A DNA stretch of 5,112 bases from an uncultured Gammaproteobacteria bacterium (lineage in GTDB: Bacteria; Pseudomonadota; Gammaproteobacteria; Ga0077536), in contig CAIPNE010000517.1 in NCBI GenBank assembly GCA_903866355.1, positions 1 to 5,112 of the forward strand. The letters are read 5' to 3'. Made by a program: the position numbers and the translations under genes. Within the stretch, counting starts at the first letter, position 1, and each line of letters starts with the position of its first letter. The notes beneath the pieces were generated by a model. That model ran no database searches. It was given only the letters and a program-made list of their open reading frames with translations, and had not been told where the DNA came from. Positions 1 through 5,112 of the stretch are shown piece after piece.

Positions 1-925
1 ACTCGGCGGCCGCCGTCTGGATCAGGCGCTGGCCGCAGTTGTTGAGGATTACTCGCGCACAATGCTGACAACTTGGATCCGTGAGGGTCGGGTTTTTCTC
101 AACGATCGGCCCTGCCGCCCCCGCGATACCGTCGCGGCTGGCGACCGCATCGCAGTCGAAGCCGTGTTAGCGGCGAGTGCAGAAACCATCCCTGAACCCG
201 TAGAGTTCACCACTATCCACGAGGACCGCGCGCTTATCGTGGTCGATAAACCCGCCGGGCTCGTGGTGCACCCAGGTGCCGGTAACAGCCATCGCACCTT
301 GGTCAACGGTCTGCTGCACCGCTATCCAGAGCTCGTCGCCTTACCGCGCGCCGGTCTTATTCATCGCCTCGACAAAGACACCTCGGGCCTGCTGGTGGTG
401 GCCCGAACACCGCGGGCCTTCCAACGCCTCACCGCGATGATGGCCGAACGTGAAATCCACCGCACTTACGCGGCGATCGTGCACGGCGTGGTGGTCGCGG
501 GCGGGACGATTGAGGCCTCTATCGCCCGCGATCGCCGCCAGAGAACCCGCATGCGCGTCGCGGAAGGCGGGCGCGAGGCGGTAACCCACTACCGGGTTAC
601 CAGCAAGTTCCGGGAACACACGCTGCTTGAAATTGCGCTAGAAACTGGACGGACGCACCAGATTCGCGTCCATTTGCAATACGTCGGCAGCCCCATCGTG
701 GGCGATCCGACCTACGGTATGCGGCAGCGCGTACCCGCCGGCGCACAGCCCGAGTTGCTGGTTGCCTTGCGGGGCCTCAAACGCCAAGCGCTGCACGCCT
801 TGCGTCTGGCATTTCCACATCCCAGCGGACGGGGCACTGTAGAAGCAGAATCCCCCTTGCCCGCAGACATCGTTAGCTTGCTCGCCGCGCTGGCACAGGA
901 CACGGCTGCCGCCTTGCACAAATGA
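1..925 (+). CDS. rluD: 23S rRNA pseudouridine synthase RluD, 5'-truncated by window edge
   Basis: RluA-family pseudouridine synthase; in E. coli RluD isomerises uridines 1911, 1915 and 1917 in helix 69 of 23S rRNA, aiding 50S maturation. The reading frame is open from base 2 and runs to TGA at 923-925. The first 20 visible residues, before the Met at 62, already match the S4 RNA-binding domain (GRRLDQALA, then EDYSRTMLTTWI), so the gene starts left of the window, probably about 15 codons upstream by comparison with E. coli. The catalytic domain shows VDKPAGLVVHPG (bases 242-277), the hallmark HRLDKDTSG with the catalytic Asp at 371-373 (equivalent to E. coli D139), and GRTHQIRVH (647-673). 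About 307 residues are visible, which fits a full length near 322 against 326 in E. coli. The stop overlaps the pgeF start, indicating an operon. The family is certain; RluD rather than RluA/RluC is supported by the motifs, the length, the S4 domain and the pgeF-clpB neighbourhood. Confidence 0.96.
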   Translation, partial: LGGRRLDQALAAVVEDYSRTMLTTWIREGRVFLNDRPCRPRDTVAAGDRIAVEAVLAASAETIPEPVEFTTIHEDRALIVVDKPAGLVVHPGAGNSHRTLVNGLLHRYPELVALPRAGLIHRLDKDTSGLLVVARTPRAFQRLTAMMAEREIHRTYAAIVHGVVVAGGTIEASIARDRRQRTRMRVAEGGREAVTHYRVTSKFREHTLLEIALETGRTHQIRVHLQYVGSPIVGDPTYGMRQRVPAGAQPELLVALRGLKRQALHALRLAFPHPSGRGTVEAESPLPADIVSLLAALAQDTAAALHK

Positions 926-1668
926 TTTCGGCGCTCAGCCCCGCTTGGCCCGCGCCACCCGGGGTTTGCGCCTACTTCACCACGCGGCGCGGCGGCACGA
1001 GTATCGGCGCCTATGCCAGTCTCAATCTGGCCACCCACGTGGGTGACGATCCGGCGGCAGTGGCGGCCAACCGCGCGCGCCTGTCGCAAGCCTTAGACTT
1101 ACCCACCGCGCCACGCTGGCTGGCACAAATTCACGGCGCGCAAGCCGTTGACGTGACCCGCCCCACCGCGACCCCACCGGTGGCGGACGCGGCGTGGACT
1201 AGTGCCCGCCATGTGGTGTGTGCCGTACTGACCGCTGACTGTCTACCCATCCTGTTATGCAACCTCGCCGGCACGAAGGTGGCCGCCATTCATGCCGGCT
1301 GGCGGGGACTCGCGGGCGGTGTGATTGCCAATACCTGTGAAAAATTCGCGGCGGCAGGCCCCTGGATTGCGTGGATAGGTCCTGGTATCGGGCCCCAGGC
1401 CTATCAGGTCGGTGCGGATCTCCGCGAACAATTTTTGGCTTTAGACGAGGCCTATGCCGAGGCGTTTCATGACGCTGAGGGTGCTTGGCACGCTAATCTT
1501 GCCCGTATCGCGCACCACCAACTCCTGCGTGCGGGGGCGACCAACATTGACACCTACGCCGGTTGCACGGATAGCCAGCCGGCAGATTTTCCTTCTTTTC
1601 GGCGCGATGGCGTGTGCGGTCGCTTCGCCAGCCTGATCTGGATCAGTGAAGAGACCCCGCAATGTTGA
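922..1668 (+). CDS. pgeF: Peptidoglycan editing factor PgeF (YfiH / multicopper polyphenol oxidase-like, DUF152)
   Basis: The 248-residue protein belongs to the YfiH/PgeF (LACC1-like) family. In E. coli the enzyme acts in the cytoplasm to remove peptidoglycan precursors in which L-Ser has replaced L-Ala on UDP-MurNAc; older annotations call it a laccase or polyphenol oxidase. Family motifs are all present: FTTRRGG (19-25), QIHG with H71, TADCLP with C107, AIHAGWRG with H124, WIGPGIG (151-157) and the C-terminal CTDS...FPSFRRDG...GRFASLIWI. The predicted metal/catalytic triad H71-C107-H124 has the same numbering as in E. coli, and the length is typical (E. coli 243). The ATG lies in an ATGA overlap with the rluD stop, so translation is probably coupled and no separate promoter is evident. 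Its last codons overlap the -35 element of the putative clpB heat-shock promoter. The function is taken from the family; purine-nucleoside activity, known in some relatives, cannot be excluded. Confidence 0.95.
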   Translation: MISALSPAWPAPPGVCAYFTTRRGGTSIGAYASLNLATHVGDDPAAVAANRARLSQALDLPTAPRWLAQIHGAQAVDVTRPTATPPVADAAWTSARHVVCAVLTADCLPILLCNLAGTKVAAIHAGWRGLAGGVIANTCEKFAAAGPWIAWIGPGIGPQAYQVGADLREQFLALDEAYAEAFHDAEGAWHANLARIAHHQLLRAGATNIDTYAGCTDSQPADFPSFRRDGVCGRFASLIWISEETPQC

Positions 1669-1691
1669 TAAACCAAGACATGACCCCATCT
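1664..1691 (+). promoter_or_regulatory. Putative sigma-32 (RpoH) heat-shock promoter of clpB
   Basis: A perfect match to the sigma-32 -10 consensus CCCCATNT lies at 1684-1691 (CCCCATCT). It is preceded, after 13 bases, by TTGATA at 1665-1670, close to the -35 consensus CTTGAAA (GTTGATA at 1664-1670 gives five of seven). This spacing is within the known sigma-32 range. Transcription would start near 1697-1700, leaving a 5' leader of about 30 bases before clpB. The -35 element overlaps the pgeF stop codon. E. coli clpB is a classic sigma-32 gene, so position and gene identity agree. The elements are seen directly; promoter activity is inferred. Confidence 0.82.
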
Positions 1692-1715
1692 GGGGGTTAA
1701 TCGTTTCAATTTATC

Positions 1716-1720
1716 AAGGA
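1716..1720 (+). promoter_or_regulatory. Shine-Dalgarno sequence of clpB
   Basis: AAGGA is followed by seven bases and the ATG at 1728. This favours 1728 (protein beginning MRTDKMTTRFQ, collinear with E. coli MRLDRLTNKFQ) over the in-frame ATG at codon 6 (1743-1745). Confidence 0.8.
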
Positions 1721-1727
1721 CTGGCCC

Positions 1728-4301
1728 ATGCGCACCGACAAAATGACCACCCGCTTTCAACAGGCACTGGCCGACGCTCAAAGCCGCGCGTTGGGACTAG
1801 ACCACCAGTTTATTGAGCCGCTCCACCTCCTCTCCGCGCTCCTTGAGGCCGAAGGCAGCACACTCAAACATGTATTGGGAAAAAGTGGCGTGGAGGTGGG
1901 TGCTTTGCGCACCCAACTCACCAAAGCGCTCGCCGGGCTCCCCAAGGTCGAGGGATCCGGCGGGGATGTACAAGCTTCGAACCAATTGATCCGGGTCCTT
2001 AATCTCACCGAAAAACTCGCCCAAAAACGTGGTGACGCGTTTATTTCCAGCGAGTTGTTCCTACTCGCCGCGCTGGGTGATCCGGGAGAACTGGGCAGCA
2101 TCCTGAAACGGCTAGGGGCGCAGGAAGCGCCGATTCTAAAGGCCATTGAAAGCCTCCGGGGGGGTGAGACCGTGAATGATGCGAACGCTGAAGAAAACCG
2201 CCAAGCACTCGAGAAATACACCACCGACCTCACGGCACGCGCCGAACAAGGCAAACTGGATCCCGTGATTGGCCGCGATGAAGAAATCCGCCGCACCATC
2301 CAAGTGTTACAGCGCCGCACCAAGAATAATCCGGTACTGATCGGCGAACCCGGGGTGGGCAAAACCGCCATCGTAGAAGGCTTGGCGCAGCGGATTGTTA
2401 ATGGAGAAGTGCCTGAAGGCCTGAAGCGCAAACGCGTGCTGTCGCTGGACCTCGCAGCCCTGATAGCGGGGGCCAAATTCCGTGGCGAATTTGAAGAACG
2501 ACTAAAAGCCGTGCTCACCGATTTGGCCCGTCAGGAAGGCCAAGTGGTGCTGTTCATTGATGAGCTGCACACCTTGGTGGGTGCCGGCAAAGCTGAAGGC
2601 GCGATGGACGCCGGCAATATGCTGAAACCGGCGTTGGCGCGCGGCGAGTTACATTGCATCGGCGCGACAACGCTGGACGAATATCGCCAATATGTGGAAA
2701 AAGATGCCGCCCTCGAACGGCGTTTCCAACGCGTGATGGTGGACGAGCCATCGATCGAAGACACCATCGCTATCCTGCGTGGGCTCAAAGAAAAATATGC
2801 CGTCCACCACGGGGTCGAGATTACCGATCCAGCGCTCGTCGCGGCCGCACAGTTGTCTTATCGCTACATCGCTGACCGGCAGCTCCCCGACAAAGCTATC
2901 GATCTAATCGACGAGGCCGCCAGTCGAATCAGTATCGAGATCGATTCGAAACCAGAGGAACTCGACCGCATCGATCGCAAGATTATCCAATTCAAGATCG
3001 AGCGCGAAGCCTTACGCAAAGAAACGGACGACGCCTCCAAGCGGCGGCTAGCGGACCTCGAAGCCCAGTTGGACAAAATTGAGCGCGAGGCTGCCGATCT
3101 AGAGGAAATCTGGAAATCAGAAAAAGCCGCGCTGTTCGGCACGCATCAAGTGCAAGCAGAGTTGGAACGGGCGCGACAAAATTTCGACTTGGCCCGGCGC
3201 AGCGGTGACCTAAGCCGGATGTCCGAGCTGCAATATGGGGTGATCCCAGCATTGGAAAAACAGCTGCTCGCCACTTCGGACACCGAGCTGCCACCCATGC
3301 GGCTGCTGCGTAATCGTGTCACCGAGGAAGAAATCGCCGAGGTGGTGTCGAAGTGGACCGGGATTCCAGTCAGCAAAATGCTGGAAAGCGATCGGGCCAA
3401 ATTACTGCGCATGGAAACGGCACTGCATCGCCGGGTAGTGGGACAGGAACAGGCTCTAACGGCGGTCGCCAACGCCATTCGGCGCACGCGAGCCGGCTTA
3501 TCTGATCCGCGTCGGCCTAATGGATCCTTTCTATTTTTAGGCCCCACCGGGGTCGGCAAGACCGAACTGTGCAAAGCGTTGGCCGAATTCCTGTTCGACA
3601 CAGAAGACGCGATGGTCCGCATCGATATGTCTGAGTACATGGAAAAACACGCTGTAGCACGCCTGATTGGGGCGCCGCCCGGCTATGTCGGCTATGAAGA
3701 AGGTGGCTATCTCACCGAGACCGTGCGGCGTAAACCCTACTCGGTTATCTTGCTGGATGAGATTGAGAAAGCCCACCCGGAGGTTTTCAATATCTTGCTA
3801 CAGGTCCTCGACGAGGGGCGCCTGACCGATGGGCACGGCCGCACGGTGGACTTCCGAAACACCGTGATCGTGATGACCTCCAACCTCGGATCGCAGCGCA
3901 TCCAACAGTTGGACGAGGGCGTGGACTACGCCGTCATGCGCGCCGCCGTGATGGAAGAAGTCTGGCTGAGCTTCCGCCCAGAGTTCATCAATCGTATCGA
4001 TGAAATAGTGGTCTTCCACAGTTTGCTCCCGGCACAGATTCGGGCCATCGCGGAAGTGCAGATTACGTACCTACGGCAACGTCTGGCCGAACAGCAAATT
4101 AAGCTGGATATTACGACCGCTGCGGTCGATACCTTGGGGGAGGCTGGTTTCGATGTGGCTTACGGCGCCCGTCCGCTCAAACGCGCGGTGCAAAACTACC
4201 TCGAGACGCCGCTTTCCGTCGCGTTGCTCGATGGACGTTTTGGGGCCGGCGACACCATTAAGGTGGACGTAGTCGATGGGAAATTCACCTTCGGGCACTA
4301 A
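1728..4301 (+). CDS. clpB: ATP-dependent protein disaggregase ClpB (Hsp104/ClpB family AAA+ chaperone)
   Basis: ClpB is a cytoplasmic hexameric AAA+ machine that, with DnaK-DnaJ-GrpE, threads aggregated proteins through its central pore and rescues them after heat stress. The 857 residues equal the E. coli length, with key residues at identical numbers. Order: N-terminal Clp_N repeat domain (about 1-145); NBD1 with Walker A GEPGVGKT (206-213, K212), pore loop GAKFRGEFEER (F251), Walker B FIDEL (D278/E279) and arginine fingers R331/R332; the coiled-coil M domain (about 409-524, Y503), which marks ClpB rather than ClpA/ClpC and binds DnaK; NBD2 with Walker A GPTGVGKT (605-612, K611), pore loop GYVGYEEGG (Y653), Walker B LLDE (D677/E678) and R756 in FINRIDE; and the C-terminal oligomerisation domain with GARPLKRA. 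I see no ClpP-binding tripeptide loop. A 59-bp gap with a sigma-32-type promoter precedes it. Codon 149 is GTG with an SD-like sequence, the known E. coli internal start. Nothing is truncated. Confidence 0.99.
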   Translation: MRTDKMTTRFQQALADAQSRALGLDHQFIEPLHLLSALLEAEGSTLKHVLGKSGVEVGALRTQLTKALAGLPKVEGSGGDVQASNQLIRVLNLTEKLAQKRGDAFISSELFLLAALGDPGELGSILKRLGAQEAPILKAIESLRGGETVNDANAEENRQALEKYTTDLTARAEQGKLDPVIGRDEEIRRTIQVLQRRTKNNPVLIGEPGVGKTAIVEGLAQRIVNGEVPEGLKRKRVLSLDLAALIAGAKFRGEFEERLKAVLTDLARQEGQVVLFIDELHTLVGAGKAEGAMDAGNMLKPALARGELHCIGATTLDEYRQYVEKDAALERRFQRVMVDEPSIEDTIAILRGLKEKYAVHHGVEITDPALVAAAQLSYRYIADRQLPDKAIDLIDEAASRISIEIDSKPEELDRIDRKIIQFKIEREALRKETDDASKRRLADLEAQLDKIEREAADLEEIWKSEKAALFGTHQVQAELERARQNFDLARRSGDLSRMSELQYGVIPALEKQLLATSDTELPPMRLLRNRVTEEEIAEVVSKWTGIPVSKMLESDRAKLLRMETALHRRVVGQEQALTAVANAIRRTRAGLSDPRRPNGSFLFLGPTGVGKTELCKALAEFLFDTEDAMVRIDMSEYMEKHAVARLIGAPPGYVGYEEGGYLTETVRRKPYSVILLDEIEKAHPEVFNILLQVLDEGRLTDGHGRTVDFRNTVIVMTSNLGSQRIQQLDEGVDYAVMRAAVMEEVWLSFRPEFINRIDEIVVFHSLLPAQIRAIAEVQITYLRQRLAEQQIKLDITTAAVDTLGEAGFDVAYGARPLKRAVQNYLETPLSVALLDGRFGAGDTIKVDVVDGKFTFGH
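2158..2174 (+). promoter_or_regulatory. Candidate internal translation start of clpB (SD-like G-run plus GTG, codon 149)
   Basis: Inside clpB, a run of seven G followed by TGA (2158-2167) is complementary to the end of 16S rRNA (GGGGTGA against GAGGTGA). The in-frame GTG at 2172-2174 encodes residue V149, with about seven bases between the core of the SD-like run and the GTG. E. coli ClpB makes a shorter form lacking the N-terminal domain from the equivalent codon (149). The product here would be 709 residues, beginning directly before NBD1. Sequence and position are observed; use as a start is inferred from E. coli. Confidence 0.6.
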
Positions 4302-4326
4302 ACGGGCCACCCACAGCGTTAAAAAT

Positions 4327-4399
4327 AAAGAGAAGATGAGAGGGTGCGGCTTAAATAAGTAACTGTGATGGTTATTTAGCAGCCTTTCATCTACTCTTT
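4327..4399. repeat. Long nested imperfect inverted repeat (possible terminator or RNA structure) between clpB and pilB
   Basis: The outer arms are 4327-4343 and 4383-4399: 17 positions of which 15 pair perfectly, with one A-A mismatch and one G-U wobble. Inside, after an asymmetric internal loop, TAAATAA (4352-4358) pairs with TTATTTA (4372-4378), extended by GC (4349-4350) with GC (4379-4380), leaving a 13-base loop. An alternative inner hairpin, AAGTAAC with GTTATTT, is also possible. The left arm is preceded by an A-rich run (4320-4329) and the right arm ends in TCTTTT (4395-4400). This could act as a terminator for clpB, as leader structure for pilB, or as a small dispersed repeat. It is AT-rich compared with the genes on both sides and is the only structure I see in the 138-bp gap. 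Confidence 0.65.
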
Positions 4400-4425
4400 T
4401 CGAAGTTTGGAACAGCTTTTAACCT

Positions 4426-4430
4426 GAGGG
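4426..4430 (+). promoter_or_regulatory. Shine-Dalgarno sequence deciding the GTG start of pilB
   Basis: GAGGG is followed by nine bases and the GTG at 4440. An in-frame TGA at 4425-4427 closes the frame just upstream, so no earlier start is possible, and the next ATG in this frame is not found before conserved sequence begins. Confidence 0.75.
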
Positions 4431-4439
4431 AAAACGTCC

Positions 4440-5112
4440 GTGGCAGCCAGCCCTAACCGCATTCACCTGACCGGACTGGCGCGCAAACTGGTCACCGACG
4501 GGGTGCTTGAAGAACCGATTGCCATACAGGCTTTTCAGGCCGCGCTGAGCGCTAAAACGTCCTTCGTCAAATATCTCATTGATCAGAAGCTCAGCGATTC
4601 CAAAACTGTAGCCCAAGCGGCCTCCCAAGAGTTTGGGGTATCGCTGATTGACATCGAGTCGCTAGAAATAGACCCCGATGTCGTAAAGCTCGTCAGCGAA
4701 GAATTAATTATTCGGCACCATGCGCTACCGATCTTCAGACGCGGCAACCGGGTGTTCATCGCCGTCTCTGATCCCACCAACCTGCAGGCCCTGGATGAAA
4801 TAAAGTTTCACCTCGGCGCCAACACCGAAGCAGTGCTGGTAGAAGAAAACAAGCTCAAGGCCGCGATTGAAAAATCTCTCGCCGCAACGGAATCCGGCCT
4901 AGGGGCCTTGAACGATAGCGATTTTGAAAACCTCGATGACCTAGAAATTGGCCCGCAAGTTGAGGCCGCCGCCGAGAGTTCGGAGGTGGACGACGCGCCG
5001 GTAGTGCGCTTTGTCAACAAAGTGCTGCTCGACGCCATTAAGCGTGGCGCCTCTGACCTACACTTCGAACCCTACGAGAAAATCTATCGCGTGCGCTTTC
5101 GGGTGGACGGCA
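4440..5112 (+). CDS. pilB: Type IV-A pilus assembly (extension) ATPase PilB, 3'-truncated by window edge
   Basis: PilB is the hexameric cytoplasmic secretion ATPase that drives pilin polymerisation at the inner membrane, working with PilC and the PilM-N-O complex. The first 224 codons are visible, from GTG (read as Met) at 4440. Residues 9-18 (HLTGLARKLV) match the P. aeruginosa PilB start, and the T2SSE N-terminal (MshEN-type) domain spans about 10-145, including RRGNRVFIAVSDPTN (100-114). A linker rich in Asp and Glu follows (about 151-186). Residues 184-224 then enter the core region, with DDAPVVRFVNK and SDLHFEPYEK, closely resembling P. aeruginosa PilB rather than GspE. The Walker A, Asp-box and Walker B motifs, and any tetracysteine zinc site, lie beyond the right edge. 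It is separated from clpB by 138 bp with an inverted repeat, so is probably its own transcription unit; no convincing promoter was recognised. The family is near certain; PilB over MshE/GspE rests on this N-terminal and linker similarity. Confidence 0.92.
   Translation, partial: MAASPNRIHLTGLARKLVTDGVLEEPIAIQAFQAALSAKTSFVKYLIDQKLSDSKTVAQAASQEFGVSLIDIESLEIDPDVVKLVSEELIIRHHALPIFRRGNRVFIAVSDPTNLQALDEIKFHLGANTEAVLVEENKLKAAIEKSLAATESGLGALNDSDFENLDDLEIGPQVEAAAESSEVDDAPVVRFVNKVLLDAIKRGASDLHFEPYEKIYRVRFRVDG

Noticed and set aside
62..925. The ATG at 62 as the true start of rluD
   Set aside because: The frame stays open to base 2, and the 20 codons upstream encode conserved S4-domain sequence (GRRLDQALA), so the Met at 62 is internal and the gene is cut by the window edge.
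712..1089. A 125-codon minus-strand open frame spanning the rluD-pgeF junction
   Set aside because: It lies opposite two conserved, overlapping genes and resembles no family; typical spurious frame in GC-rich DNA.
1681..1700. Rho-independent terminator after pgeF
   Set aside because: The short GC stem is not followed by a run of T (it reads TTAATCGTTTC), and its left arm is better explained by the sigma-32 -10 box.
1778..2518. A 246-codon open frame on the minus strand inside clpB
   Set aside because: Its translation is rich in Ser, Arg and Pro with no recognisable domain, and it is the antisense shadow of well-conserved clpB codons.
3146..3640. A 164-codon minus-strand open frame within clpB
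   Set aside because: Low-complexity antisense translation opposite the conserved M-domain and NBD2 region; no supporting motif or start signal.
4303..4320. Compact intrinsic terminator immediately after the clpB stop
   Set aside because: Only a trivial three-pair GGG/CCC stem is possible there; the run of A that follows is on the wrong strand for a + strand terminator.
4400..4425. Sigma-54 promoter before pilB
   Set aside because: A GG at TTTGGAAC looked like a -24 element, but the required GC at the matching -12 position is absent.
1..5112. A previously undescribed multi-gene system
   Set aside because: All four genes belong to well-characterised families with intact motifs and normal lengths where visible, and gaps are too short to hide an additional sizeable gene.

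Overview
The window looks like an ordinary, conserved chromosomal stretch of a moderately GC-rich gammaproteobacterium. All four genes are on the + strand, and each resembles its Escherichia coli or Pseudomonas counterpart so closely that key residues keep the same numbering (PgeF H71/C107/H124; ClpB K212, E279, K611, E678, R756). The order rluD-pgeF(yfiH)-clpB matches enteric genomes, while clpB followed by pilB recalls pilus-bearing gammaproteobacteria such as purple-sulfur and related lineages. That placement is inferred from remembered protein similarity and gene order, not from a search.

Layout: 1-925 holds the 3' part of rluD (23S rRNA pseudouridine synthase), cut by the left edge. Its stop overlaps the start of pgeF (922-1668, a cell-wall precursor quality-control enzyme) in an ATGA junction. 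A 59-bp gap follows. At the end of pgeF and in this gap lies a near-consensus sigma-32 heat-shock promoter (about 1664-1691), then a good ribosome binding site, then clpB (1728-4301, 857 aa disaggregase). ClpB keeps an internal GTG at codon 149 with an SD-like sequence, the same position used in E. coli to make the N-terminally shortened isoform. A 138-bp AT-rich gap (4302-4439) contains a long, nested, imperfect inverted repeat (4327-4399). Last comes pilB (4440 to the right edge), the type IV pilus extension ATPase, which starts at GTG and is cut within its ATPase region.

How they work together: rluD and pgeF are probably one translationally coupled housekeeping unit. clpB can be switched on separately by heat shock through its own promoter and can also receive read-through. 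pilB probably begins a separate pilus unit (pilB-pilC-pilD is usual in relatives, but lies outside the window). I saw no mobile element, CRISPR array, tRNA, rRNA or unknown protein family, and no evidence of a new multi-gene system. The items most worth a second look are non-coding: the heat-shock promoter, the internal clpB start and the hairpin before pilB.
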